This document shows, one piece after another, positions 16,694-24,786 of a stretch of DNA of 34,650 nt (position 1 is the first letter of the stretch; every line of letters starts with the position of its first letter). The stretch comes from Clostridia bacterium (GTDB lineage: Bacteria > Bacillota > Clostridia > Oscillospirales > CAG-272), in assembly GCA_017453325.1 (NCBI GenBank), contig JAFTKK010000077.1, positions 1-34,650 of the forward strand, read 5' to 3'. The translations under genes were made by a program, and so were the position numbers. The notes under the pieces were generated by a model. That model did no database searches. It worked only from the letters and a program-made list of their open reading frames with translations, and was not told the DNA's origin.

Positions 16694-18060
16694 ATCGGTC
16701 TGCAAACGAAGGGCTCGTCAGCACGAGCAATCGGCACCAGTGCACCGATATCGGTGTTCTCGGTCACCACAGAGCCGCCCTCGCTCCAGCTTCTCACAAG
16801 CTCCTCGCGCGCATAGCCCGTGATCTTTACGTTTTCGAGGCGCAGCTCACCCAGATGCGCGGTGCGCAGGAAAGGATACTCGGCATGCTCCTCGGCACAG
16901 CTGTAATCCACGTTCTTCAATGTAAGACGGAAGGGCACCTCGGGGACGCTATAGGCGGTAAGACCCATTTTGCAGCCCTCCACCTTCATATTTTCAAAGG
17001 TAACGTCGGTGGGGGGATTGCCGCGCTGCCAGCTCTCGTTGCCCGAGAGGTTCATGTGAAAGAGGCGATCGGCATTCTTCACGGTGCAGTTGCGCATCAC
17101 GATCTTGCCGGGTGCGTGGCGCACGGGCAGGTCGTCGGTGACGAAGTTGGTCAGGCACGAGAGCATATTGCGGCGCGCACGCACCGAGACCTCGGCACCC
17201 GCTTCCTTTTCCTCGCGCAGGAAGTTGCCGCGGAACTGATAGGGGCAAGGACCGTAAATATTGCAATCCTCAATCAAAATATCGTAGCCGCCGTAACGGA
17301 AGGCGGAGCAGGCCGAGCTGATCTCGCAGTTTTTCACGCGCACGTGAATGTTATCAAAGCCTGCCACGCAATCGTCACCCGTGATCAGCTTGCAGTCGCT
17401 GATCTCGACGTTGGTGCAGGCGCGCGTGTGCAGCGCGTCATGTCCCGCAAGCACGGTAAGCCCCGTAAAGGTCACGTTTTCGGACTGAAAAATCGCGTGT
17501 GCCCAGTTGCCCGTATTTTGAATGGTATAGCCGCGGAAAGTGAGATTTTTGCAAAAATGCATATTGAAGCCGTGCGGGCCGCGATACTGCTCCTCGCCGT
17601 AGCGGTCAAACACGTTGCGCCCGTCAATACGCGAGCCGCGCTCACCGATCACGGCAACATTTTCGGCATACGCCGCACGGATAAGGCCGTAATTCCAATA
17701 GCTGCCCACGGTATACAGGTGCTTCTTAAAGCCGCCGTTCATGGCCACCCACAAACGGGGGCCCACCCACAGGGTTCTTGAAAGCTGCTCCTCGGGCAGG
17801 GGCTCAAGCTTGTCGTGAAAAATATTGAGGTAGTCCCTCGGCTCCTTGCTGCCGAGCAGTACGGCATCCTCCAAAAGGTGCAGCGTGATGTTGCTGCGCA
17901 GTCTGATATCACCGATCACAAAGCTGCCCGCAGGCACCGTGACCTCGCCGCCGCCCGCAAGAAAGCACGCGTCAATTGCGGCCTGAAACGCCGCGGTTTG
18001 TACCGCCTCGCTGTTTGCCACAGCACCAAAATCAAGCACAGAAAAAATCTGATCTGCCAT
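16690..18060 (-). CDS. GH28-like right-handed beta-helix protein with altered catalytic motifs
   Basis: Protein of 456 residues, no signal peptide. The N-terminal DFGAVANSEAVQTAAFQAAIDAC start and the run of beta-helix rungs are those of polygalacturonase-type pectin enzymes. The GH28 active-site region is recognisable but changed: NTD has become GHDALHT (206-212) with Asp208 kept, the GDD pair is intact (Asp229, Asp230), but the GHG motif is replaced by SACSAFR (249-255) and no RIK is seen. It may be a divergent GH28 exo-acting enzyme, a related beta-helix glycosidase or an inactive binder. A cytoplasmic location suggests oligosaccharide processing after import. It has a strong consensus promoter and is divergent from the GH2-ROK operon. 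Confidence 0.83.
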   Translation of the reverse strand: MADQIFSVLDFGAVANSEAVQTAAFQAAIDACFLAGGGEVTVPAGSFVIGDIRLRSNITLHLLEDAVLLGSKEPRDYLNIFHDKLEPLPEEQLSRTLWVGPRLWVAMNGGFKKHLYTVGSYWNYGLIRAAYAENVAVIGERGSRIDGRNVFDRYGEEQYRGPHGFNMHFCKNLTFRGYTIQNTGNWAHAIFQSENVTFTGLTVLAGHDALHTRACTNVEISDCKLITGDDCVAGFDNIHVRVKNCEISSACSAFRYGGYDILIEDCNIYGPCPYQFRGNFLREEKEAGAEVSVRARRNMLSCLTNFVTDDLPVRHAPGKIVMRNCTVKNADRLFHMNLSGNESWQRGNPPTDVTFENMKVEGCKMGLTAYSVPEVPFRLTLKNVDYSCAEEHAEYPFLRTAHLGELRLENVKITGYAREELVRSWSEGGSVVTENTDIGALVPIARADEPFVCRPI

Positions 18061-18120
18061 TCGGTTTTCCTCATTTCCGTCGTATTGTCACCGCGCAGCA
18101 CGCGGGTGATCCTTAAACTC

Positions 18121-18149
18121 ATTATATAACCTCCCCCCGTGTTTGTCAA
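18121..18149 (-). promoter_or_regulatory. Strong promoter of the GH28-like gene
   Basis: On the minus strand TTGACA (complement of 18144-18149), 17 bp, TATAAT (complement of 18121-18126). The leader between it and the start codon contains an imperfect GC-rich hairpin around 18090-18111. Confidence 0.75.
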
Positions 18150-18201
18150 GCGAAAGCGAGCGTGAAAAAAGTTCAAAGATTTCCAAATCATCCGCTTTCT
18201 A

Positions 18202-18230
18202 TTGATTTTGGGAAAAGGAGATTATATAAT
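18202..18230 (+). promoter_or_regulatory. Promoter of the GH2-ROK operon
   Basis: TTGATT (18202-18207), 17 bp, TATAAT (18225-18230), followed 42 bp later by the start codon with AAAGGAGAGG in front. Confidence 0.7.
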
Positions 18231-18271
18231 GGAGGTGTGAAAAATTGTATGCCGAAAGGAGAGGTATCTAT

Positions 18272-20485
18272 ATGAAAACCATCTCGCTGAACGGTACGTG
18301 GAATTTAAGGGGACGCGAGCAGGAGCGCGCGAACGCCGCCGAGCTTTCCCTCACCGCCACCGTGCCGGGCTGTGTGCAGCTTGATCTGTCTTGCGCAGGC
18401 TATCTGCCGAGCGATCTGTATATGGGCGAAAACATCAAGGAAACCGAACGCTTTGAGGGCTACGAATGGTGGTACGAGCGCAGCTTTACCGCCCCCGCGG
18501 AGCGCGAAAACGTGTTTCTTGTATTTGAGGGCGTAGATTGCCTGGCCGAGTATTTTCTCAACGGTGAATGCATTGGAACAAGCGAAAATATGTTCGTCGC
18601 GCAGGAGTTTGAGATCGGACGGTATTTAAAGGACGGCGAAAATACCCTCACCGTCCACCTGCGCTCCGCCGTGCTCGCCATCAACGACACCGATTTTTCG
18701 GTGCACGCCATGATGGCATGGGAAAACGGCGCGGTAGAAAGCGCTCTGCGTCGCGCGCCGCACACCTACGGCTGGGATATCATGCCCCGCGCCATCACGG
18801 CAGGCCTTTGGCGCGGCGTGCGCATCGAGGTGCGCGATCCCGTTTATTTCTCGCAGCTTTTCTTTAAAACAGATCTTACGAGTGTGACGGCCATGTACGA
18901 GCTTTCGGGCTCCTGGTACGACCTCAAGAACGCCACCTTGGTATTTAAGGGTGCCTGTGGGGAGAGCATTTTCGAGCACCGTGTTGCCGTAAACGGCAAA
19001 AAAGCCGCGCGCGCAAGATGGAAACCGGCCAATCCGCAGCTTTGGTGGCCCTACGGCTACGGCGACCCCAATCTTTATGAGGTGACGGCGGAGATCTACC
19101 TCGGCGACACCCTCGTACACGAGGTGAAAACGCATTTCGGTATGCGCACGGTGGCGCTTGACCGCACCGATACCACCGACGGCAAAAACGGGCGCTTCCG
19201 CTTCCTCATCAACGGCACAGAGATCCTGTGCAAGGGCTCTAACTGGGTGCAGCTTGACGCCTTCCATTCCCGCGACGCAGGACGCTATGAAAAGGCCCTC
19301 GACCTGGTACGCGACATCGGGTGCAACATCCTGCGCTGCTGGGGCGGTAACGTCTATGAGGATCACGCATTTTTTGATTTCTGCGACCGAAACGGCGTGA
19401 TGGTGTGGCAGGATTTTGCCATGGCGTGCCGTCTGTATCCCGAGACAGACCGCTTCAAAAAGCAACTTGAGGCAGAGGCCACGGCGGTGGTGAAAAAGCT
19501 GAGAAACCACCCCTCGATCATTCTGTGGTCGGGTGACAACGAGATCGACCTCGTGCGCTTCGGCTTCACCGACCCCAATTGCAATACCCTGACGCGCGAG
19601 GTGCTGCCAAAGGTGGTCAACTGGCACGATATCGGCAGACCCTATCTTGCAAGCTCTCCTTACGTTTCCCCCGATATGTACCGCAAAAAAGGCGGTCTGC
19701 CCGAGGATCATTTGTGGGGCCCGCGCGACTATTACAAGAGCAATTACTACAAGAACAGCACCGCGCATTTCGTCAGCGAAACGGGATACCACGGATGCCC
19801 CGCGCTCTCCTCTATTCAAAAATTCATCACGCCCGAGCGCGTTTGGCCCTATCACAACAACCCCGAATGGATCCTGCACTCCAGCAATCAGGAGGGGAAC
19901 GACGCGCGCGTGATGCTGATGGAAAAGCAGGTGCGCGTGCTCTTCGGCGAGGTGCCCACCGACCCCGAGGACTATATCCTCGCCTCGCAGATCTCGCAGG
20001 CGGAGGCCAAAAAGTATTTCATTGAACGCATTCGCGTAGGACGCCCCTACAAAACCGGCGTGATCTGGTGGAACCTGCTTGACGGCTGGCCCCAGATGTC
20101 CGACGCGGTGGTGGATTATTACTTTACCAAAAAGCTGGCCTACGGCTACATCAAGCGCGCGCAAGCACCCTTTGTGCTCGCCGCCGATGAGCCCGCAGAC
20201 GGCAAGCTGACCCTTTACGCCTGCAACGACACGCGCGACGCGCGCAGCGGCAGCTTTACCGTAAAGGACGCCGACAGCGGCGAGGTGCTGCAAGCAGGCA
20301 CGTTTGAAGCCGCCGCCAATACCTCCACCGCCATCTTGACCCTGTGCTATCAGCCCGACAAGCACCCCATGCTGGTATTTGAGTGGCAAACGGGTGCGGA
20401 AAACGGCTTTAATCACTACGTCTGCCAAGAGCCGCCGCTTGATCTGCAGCGCTACAAGGCGTGGATACAAAAATATCGGCTGTGA
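18272..20485 (+). CDS. GH2 family beta-mannosidase
   Basis: Cleaves terminal beta-mannose from manno-oligosaccharides or N-glycan cores. The 737-residue protein is a little shorter than typical beta-mannosidases. Order of domains: N-terminal jelly roll (ISLNGTWNLRG...WWYERSF, about 3-160), an Ig-like domain, then the (beta/alpha)8 barrel from about 290. Glu424 in WSGDNEID is the acid/base, Glu503 in FVSETGYHG the nucleophile; WSGxNE and SETG are the mannosidase versions of the GH2 motifs. No signal peptide, so it acts inside the cell. ATG 18272 is preferred because AAAGGAGAGG lies 7 bases upstream. It is followed after 9 bases by a ROK sugar kinase, which fits release and phosphorylation of mannose. 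Confidence 0.93.
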   Translation: MKTISLNGTWNLRGREQERANAAELSLTATVPGCVQLDLSCAGYLPSDLYMGENIKETERFEGYEWWYERSFTAPAERENVFLVFEGVDCLAEYFLNGECIGTSENMFVAQEFEIGRYLKDGENTLTVHLRSAVLAINDTDFSVHAMMAWENGAVESALRRAPHTYGWDIMPRAITAGLWRGVRIEVRDPVYFSQLFFKTDLTSVTAMYELSGSWYDLKNATLVFKGACGESIFEHRVAVNGKKAARARWKPANPQLWWPYGYGDPNLYEVTAEIYLGDTLVHEVKTHFGMRTVALDRTDTTDGKNGRFRFLINGTEILCKGSNWVQLDAFHSRDAGRYEKALDLVRDIGCNILRCWGGNVYEDHAFFDFCDRNGVMVWQDFAMACRLYPETDRFKKQLEAEATAVVKKLRNHPSIILWSGDNEIDLVRFGFTDPNCNTLTREVLPKVVNWHDIGRPYLASSPYVSPDMYRKKGGLPEDHLWGPRDYYKSNYYKNSTAHFVSETGYHGCPALSSIQKFITPERVWPYHNNPEWILHSSNQEGNDARVMLMEKQVRVLFGEVPTDPEDYILASQISQAEAKKYFIERIRVGRPYKTGVIWWNLLDGWPQMSDAVVDYYFTKKLAYGYIKRAQAPFVLAADEPADGKLTLYACNDTRDARSGSFTVKDADSGEVLQAGTFEAAANTSTAILTLCYQPDKHPMLVFEWQTGAENGFNHYVCQEPPLDLQRYKAWIQKYRL

Positions 20486-20494
20486 GGCAACATC

Positions 20495-21454
20495 ATGTAT
20501 TTACTTGGATTTGATATCGGCGGCACGAAATGTGCCGTCATGACCGCCACTTGGGAAAATGAGCAGCTCACGTTGCTCCGAAAGGATGTGACCCCCACCG
20601 ACCACTCCCTCTCGCCCACCGACATGATCGATCGGTTGATCGACATGGCCGACGCCATTCTCACCGAAAAGCCCGTGGCTGTCGGCATTAGCTGCGGCGG
20701 CCCCTTGAACGACCAAACGGGCGTGATCTTAGGTCCGCCCAATCTGCCCGGCTGGCAGCACGTGGAGATCGTGAAGCAGCTGCAGGCGCACTACGGCGTG
20801 CCCACCCACCTGCAAAACGACGCCAATGCCTGCGCCGTGGCCGAATGGAAATTCGGCGCGGGACGGGGCTGCCGCAACATGGTCTTTCTCACCTTTGGCA
20901 CGGGACTTGGCGCAGGCCTGATCTTAAACGGACGCCTGTATAGCGGTGAAAACGGCAACGCGGGCGAGGTCGGGCACGTGCGCCTTGCGCCAAACGGCCC
21001 CGTCGGCTTTGGCAAAAGCGGCTCCTTTGAGGGCTTTTGCAGCGGCGGCGGCATTGCGCAATTAGGGCTTGCGATGGCGCGCGAGCGCGCCGCCGAGGGC
21101 AAAACACCCGCTTATTACCGCGAGGGAATGTCCGCCGAGCAGGTGACCGCGAAATCGATCGCGGAAGCAGCCCTCGCAGGTGACGAAACGGCACTTGAGG
21201 TCTACCGCACCTCGGGGCACTACCTCGGGCGCGGACTTTCGATCCTCATTGACATCCTCAACCCCGAGCGCATTGTCATCGGCAGTATTTTCGCCAGAAA
21301 CGGTGCCCTTTTGTGGGAAAGCGCCAAGGAAGAGCTGGCGCGCGAGGCACTCGCCCCCTCTCTTGCCTGCTGCGAGGTCGTTCCCGCAGCCCTCGGTGAG
21401 CAGATCGGCGACGTCGCCGCCATTGCCACCGCCCTGCTGGCGCTTGAAAATTGA
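20495..21454 (+). CDS. ROK-family sugar kinase lacking the usual zinc-Cys motif
   Basis: ATP-dependent hexokinase-like protein of 319 residues. Phosphate-binding DIGGTK is at 7-12, catalytic Asp lies in LQNDANACAVAEWKFGAG, adenosine region GTGLGAG follows, and EVGH carries His161. The ROK zinc motif CxCGxxGCxE is absent: the aligned segment reads FGKSGSFE (172-179), so none of the three Cys ligands remains. No DNA-binding domain is attached, so it is an enzyme, not a ROK repressor. Operon position behind a beta-mannosidase suggests a mannose or broad hexose kinase. GAGG precedes the ATG. Confidence 0.9.
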   Translation: MYLLGFDIGGTKCAVMTATWENEQLTLLRKDVTPTDHSLSPTDMIDRLIDMADAILTEKPVAVGISCGGPLNDQTGVILGPPNLPGWQHVEIVKQLQAHYGVPTHLQNDANACAVAEWKFGAGRGCRNMVFLTFGTGLGAGLILNGRLYSGENGNAGEVGHVRLAPNGPVGFGKSGSFEGFCSGGGIAQLGLAMARERAAEGKTPAYYREGMSAEQVTAKSIAEAALAGDETALEVYRTSGHYLGRGLSILIDILNPERIVIGSIFARNGALLWESAKEELAREALAPSLACCEVVPAALGEQIGDVAAIATALLALEN

Positions 21455-21474
21455 TCGCAAAATCTCAAAACGGC

Positions 21475-21503
21475 TTGACTTTACCGCCAATCGGTTATAT
21501 AAT
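21475..21503 (+). promoter_or_regulatory. Promoter of the phosphodiesterase gene
   Basis: TTGACT (21475-21480), 17 bp, TATAAT (21498-21503), 31 bp before the ATG. Confidence 0.75.
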
Positions 21504-21534
21504 GAAGTCAACAAAAGCCAAGGAGGTTTTTTCC

Positions 21535-22305
21535 ATGTCCGAAAAAGTAATTCTGATTCTTGCAGACGGTATGCGCCCCGACGCCATGATGAGCTGCGGC
21601 CATCCCTTTGCCGAGAAAATGAAGGAGCTTTCCACCTATACGCTGGCTGCGCAGACCGTCATTCCCTCGGTCACGCTTCCCTGCCATATGTCGCTGTTTC
21701 ACAGCGTTGATCCCGCCCGTCACGGCACCACCACCAACACCCATATGCCGCAGGTTCGCCCCATTGACGGTATTGTTGACGTGCTGAAGGCCAACAAGAA
21801 AAAATGCGCCTTCTTTATCACCTGGGATCAGCTGCGCGACCTTTGCCGCCCCGGCAAGCTCGACGCCTGCGACTTCCTCAGCTGCTATAACTACGAGAAC
21901 GTCAACGAGATCATCACGCCCCGCGCCATTAAATATATCAACGAGCAGCAGCCCGATTTTCTGTTCCTCTACCTTGCCGATACCGACAACACGGGGCACA
22001 AATACGGCTGGCTCACGCCCGAGTACATGCAGGATGCACACGACGCTCTTGCGTGCGTGCAGCAGGTTTACGAGAGCATCCCTGAGGATTATACCATCAT
22101 CTTCCTTGCCGACCACGGCGGCCACGACCGCACCCACGGCACCGAGATGCCCGAGGATATGACCATTCCGCTCTTTTTCATGGGCCCGCGCTTTGAAAAA
22201 GGCAAGGTGCTCGCCGAGGCCTCCATTAAGGACGTTGCCCCCACCGTCACCAAGCTCCTTGAGTGTGACCCCGCCGAGGAGTGGGAGGGTACGGCAAGGG
22301 TATAA
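21535..22305 (+). CDS. Alkaline phosphatase superfamily (nucleotide pyrophosphatase/phosphodiesterase type)
   Basis: Metal-dependent phospho- or sulfo-ester hydrolase of 256 residues. Metal-site residues are visible in ILADGMRPD (Asp11), the nucleophile is probably Thr47 in IPSVTLPCH, and further metal ligands lie in LADTDNTGHKYGW and FLADHGGHDRTHG. The Thr nucleophile and DxDxxGHxxG order match the NPP branch rather than classical alkaline phosphatase. No signal peptide, so it is cytoplasmic. AAGGAGG is 8 bases before the ATG. It has its own promoter and terminator. Substrate unknown. Confidence 0.9.
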   Translation: MSEKVILILADGMRPDAMMSCGHPFAEKMKELSTYTLAAQTVIPSVTLPCHMSLFHSVDPARHGTTTNTHMPQVRPIDGIVDVLKANKKKCAFFITWDQLRDLCRPGKLDACDFLSCYNYENVNEIITPRAIKYINEQQPDFLFLYLADTDNTGHKYGWLTPEYMQDAHDALACVQQVYESIPEDYTIIFLADHGGHDRTHGTEMPEDMTIPLFFMGPRFEKGKVLAEASIKDVAPTVTKLLECDPAEEWEGTARV

Positions 22306-22320
22306 TTACGTATCACTAAA

Positions 22321-22358
22321 AAAGAAAACGGCATCGCGTAGCGGTGCCGTTTTCTTTT
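22321..22358 (+). terminator. Terminator of the phosphodiesterase gene
   Basis: AAAGAAAACGGCA and TGCCGTTTTCTTT arms with a CGC-GTA-GCG tip, then more T residues. A strong intrinsic terminator. Confidence 0.85.
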
Positions 22359-22466
22359 TTAACTCATGCTCCTTGGCTTACGAAAAGAACGGTGAGCATA
22401 ACCGAAGTATTTATGAAATTTTCTGCTAAAATAATACGGAGCTTCAAAGCCGACCATAAGCACGAT

Positions 22467-23201
22467 CTATTTGCCACATTCATATGTAATTACAATGTTT
22501 TTGATTTGTACAACGTTTTGTATATTATTGGTTGAAAAAGTCAACCTAATGATATTATTTCTAAAGTAATCCGCAGTTGTAGCCATAGATAAAGTGTGGG
22601 TTTTGGACGATTTTGAAGCAACAATATCCTCCTCCCATGCACCTTTTAAATCTTCCCCTAAAAGATAAACTTCATAGTGCGGTGCACCGGCATAGCCAAT
22701 ATCCCATAATGCATCGTATTTTTTTTGATAAGTAACATCGTAAGAAACAGTAATTTTAAGCTTTAGATTTCGTTCAGCCAAGGCATTAAGATCAAAATCA
22801 GGTGGGCTTACATTATACGAAACCTTTGCATCGTATCCACTTTTTCCGGAAATGCTGGTATTTTTTGCAGTGGCAGTATCATAAATTTTCAACCACTTCG
22901 CATAAAGAATCGTATCATATTCCACACTTAATGGAAAAACAGCCAAAGTCTTAAATGACTTATCAAAATACCAACCGTCAAAAAGATAATTTTCGCGCGT
23001 AGTTTGCGGCTCCTTTTTTATAACCTTAGTGCTTTGAGAATTTACTTTGCTTCCCCCGTTAGTTTCAAATGTTACGGTTGGTGCAATAATATTAACAGTT
23101 TGATCATCCGCACTCTTGATCGCATCCGTTGCAGAATTGTCGCACGCACATAATGTGCAAAAAATCAACACTATTAAAACGATTAAAAAACTCTTTTTCA
23201 C
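22467..23201 (-). CDS. Lipoprotein with InlB-type (Listeria-Bacteroides) repeat
   Basis: Surface lipoprotein of 244 residues. Start GTG at 23199-23201 is chosen because GGGAGG is 9 bases upstream and because it begins the signal peptide exactly (MKKSFLIVLIVL...). The lipobox TLCAC gives lipidated Cys20. Residues 43-103 form one InlB B-repeat (VTFETNGGS...FDGWYFD...LYAKW), a beta-grasp domain common on Firmicute surface proteins. The remaining 140 residues look beta-rich and I do not recognise them. The DNA is clearly more AT-rich than the sugar genes. It is divergent from a small XRE regulator, whose likely operators overlie its promoter. Function unknown; adhesion or envelope sensing are possible. 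Confidence 0.85.
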   Translation of the reverse strand: MKKSFLIVLIVLIFCTLCACDNSATDAIKSADDQTVNIIAPTVTFETNGGSKVNSQSTKVIKKEPQTTRENYLFDGWYFDKSFKTLAVFPLSVEYDTILYAKWLKIYDTATAKNTSISGKSGYDAKVSYNVSPPDFDLNALAERNLKLKITVSYDVTYQKKYDALWDIGYAGAPHYEVYLLGEDLKGAWEEDIVASKSSKTHTLSMATTADYFRNNIIRLTFSTNNIQNVVQIKNIVITYECGK

Positions 23202-23224
23202 AACACGTATCCTCCCGCAGACTG

Positions 23225-23277
23225 TATGTAACAAACTGTTACATATTGATTGTAACAAAAAGTTACAATTATGTCAA
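23225..23277. promoter_or_regulatory. Tandem palindromic operators over the lipoprotein promoter
   Basis: Two 21-bp dyads share TGTAAC-N5-GTTACA: 23225-23245 (TATGTAAC...GTTACATA) and 23249-23269 (ATTGTAAC...GTTACAAT), centres 24 bp apart. The minus-strand promoter TTGACA (complement of 23272-23277), 17 bp, TACAAT (complement of 23249-23254) runs straight through the second dyad, so binding there would block the lipoprotein gene. The divergent XRE protein is the obvious ligand. Confidence 0.7.
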
Positions 23278-23295
23278 GAGGGGAAGGTGAAGAAC

Positions 23296-23505
23296 ATGAA
23301 AATGCTCGGCTTAAAAGAAATTAGAACAAGAAAAAAATACACTCAGTTAAAAGTTGCACTGGATCTTTCAATCAGCCGAGAAGCACTTTCCTATTATGAA
23401 ACCGGAAAAAGAAGCCCGGATATAGAAATGCTGGTAAAATTGTCACATTATTTTAATGTTTCCATTGACTATCTAATATTGGGAAAAGAATTTAAAGAAC
23501 AATGA
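23296..23505 (+). CDS. Small XRE-family (Cro/CI-type) repressor
   Basis: Protein of 69 residues made of a single helix-turn-helix domain: LKEIRTRKKYTQLKVALDLSISREALSYYETGKRSPDIEMLVKLSHYFNVSIDYLI is the full XRE pattern. ATG 23296 has AAGGTG in front. It is divergent from the lipoprotein gene and probably binds the two dyads between them, controlling that gene and itself. No toxin-like partner is adjacent. Confidence 0.92.
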   Translation: MKMLGLKEIRTRKKYTQLKVALDLSISREALSYYETGKRSPDIEMLVKLSHYFNVSIDYLILGKEFKEQ

Positions 23506-23619
23506 AGTGTCGGGCAATAAATTCCTTAATCATCTTTTGATTTCATCATGAATTTGCCGCTTGTGAGCATTATTAATACACTAAATCGTTTCACCCAAAT
23601 TGCAAAAAATGCATCCTCG

Positions 23620-24510
23620 TCATACGTCTATCCTAAAGCGTTCCAATATTTTGCGAAACTGATCCTGCGCAGACAGACAGGTATCAAGCAAAAAGCCCGT
23701 TTCGAAATCCCATTCGCCAAGACCGCGGTAATAGAACATCTTATGGCTCTCGTCAATGATAAAAGGCACAATATTGTGTTTTAGACATTCTTTGAGCATA
23801 ATAAGGCGTCCTATTCTGCCATTACCGTCTTGGAAAGGATGAATGCGCTCAAAGCGAACGTGAAAAGCAATAATATCCTTCAACGTTACCACGGAAAGGT
23901 CATTATAATCATCGAGCAGTTCTCTGAGCGCAGTATGCACATCTTCCGGTGCAACTGTTTCACGGCCACCCACCTCATTGGGCAGCTTCTTGTAATCTCC
24001 AACGGCGAACCAACTCTTGCGGCTATCGCTGGTGCCGCTTTTCAGCATCAAATGCAAACTCTTGATATATTTTTCCGTGAGAACAGAAGTGGCATTGTCA
24101 ATCACAAAATCAATGCAGCGAAAGTGATTGGTCGTTTCTAAAATATCGTCTACATTCACGCTTCCATTACCGATACCGACGGTATTGGTTTCAAAAATAT
24201 AGCGCGTCTGATCATGGGTAAGGCGACTACCCTCAATATGATTGGAGTTGTAAGTCAAATCAATCTGTATGCGATGGTAAATGCCTCCCGAAAGGCGCGC
24301 TTCCTTTTGCTCTCGCAGGATGGCAAGCAAGGGTTTCGGGGTTTTGGATGCGCGCCGCTTGCGGGCGGGCTTTTCGGCATTCTCGGGAATGTGCCAAGTT
24401 TTTCCTTTCAATACTACACCGGCTATTTTGCCGTCGGCGCAATACTTCCGCACACTGCGGTCGGTCACACCCCATTTAGTAGCAATTTCAGCAACAGACA
24501 AGTACCTCAT
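23620..24510 (-). CDS. Fic-domain protein (AMP transferase type) with N-terminal helix-turn-helix
   Basis: Fic enzymes transfer AMP or other nucleotide parts to Tyr/Ser/Thr of target proteins. This 296-residue protein opens with a MerR-like DNA-binding domain (SVAEIATKWGVTDRSVRKYCADGKI, residues 5-29), then a basic linker, then the Fic core. The catalytic loop HPFQDGNGRIGR is complete, with His224. The inhibitory motif SNHIEG (89-94, form S-xxx-E-G) precedes the core, making it a class II, self-inhibited Fic. ATG 24508-24510 has AAGGGGA upstream. A DNA-binding Fic may control its own expression. The target is unknown. Confidence 0.93.
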   Translation of the reverse strand: MRYLSVAEIATKWGVTDRSVRKYCADGKIAGVVLKGKTWHIPENAEKPARKRRASKTPKPLLAILREQKEARLSGGIYHRIQIDLTYNSNHIEGSRLTHDQTRYIFETNTVGIGNGSVNVDDILETTNHFRCIDFVIDNATSVLTEKYIKSLHLMLKSGTSDSRKSWFAVGDYKKLPNEVGGRETVAPEDVHTALRELLDDYNDLSVVTLKDIIAFHVRFERIHPFQDGNGRIGRLIMLKECLKHNIVPFIIDESHKMFYYRGLGEWDFETGFLLDTCLSAQDQFRKILERFRIDV

Positions 24511-24540
24511 TACAAGTCCCCTTCCTTTGTTTCTGTGATT

Positions 24541-24569
24541 ATTATATCACACCAACGGAAAAATATCAA
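24541..24569 (-). promoter_or_regulatory. Promoter of the fic gene
   Basis: On the minus strand TTGATA (complement of 24564-24569), 17 bp, TATAAT (complement of 24541-24546). The rest of the gap to 24786 holds only the hairpin cassette at 24712. Confidence 0.7.
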
Positions 24570-24711
24570 GCAATTTTTGTGGTTTCTTTCGAATATATTT
24601 TTCCTATAAATGGGCTATTTGCTTCTTTGATAAATAAAAGTCTGCAGCTCCATCCCTCTTCATCGTGAGCTTTTTCATTGTACCAACCCCCACGCCTTAT
24701 ATAAATAGATT

Positions 24712-24768
24712 GGACACATCACCAGGGGAAACCCAAAATGATGTGTCCGATTTTTATTTTGATGAATT
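24712..24768. repeat. Hairpin cassette copy 1 (GGACACATCA...TGATGTGTCC)
   Basis: Arms at 24712-24721 and 24739-24748 with an inner GGG-AAA-CCC stem, then a T-rich run on the plus strand and GATGAATT (24761-24768), which is shared with copy 2. It lies 39 bp beyond the stop of the minus-strand fucosidase gene. The T-run on the minus side is weak in this copy. Confidence 0.8.
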
Positions 24769-24786
24769 GCCTCCACCAAGGCGGTA

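Noticed and set aside
18626-20470. Minus-strand reading frame of 614 codons antisense to the GH2 gene
   Set aside because: The plus strand carries clear GH2 catalytic motifs and a promoter; the antisense product has no recognisable domain.
22467-24510. XRE-Fic as a toxin-antitoxin pair
   Set aside because: The two genes converge rather than forming an operon, and the Fic protein carries its own inhibitory motif; the XRE operators lie at the lipoprotein promoter.
24712-24748. Hairpin cassette as the terminal inverted repeat of an insertion sequence
   Set aside because: No transposase gene, all copies are in one orientation and each is a self-contained hairpin rather than paired ends; I saw no target-site duplication.
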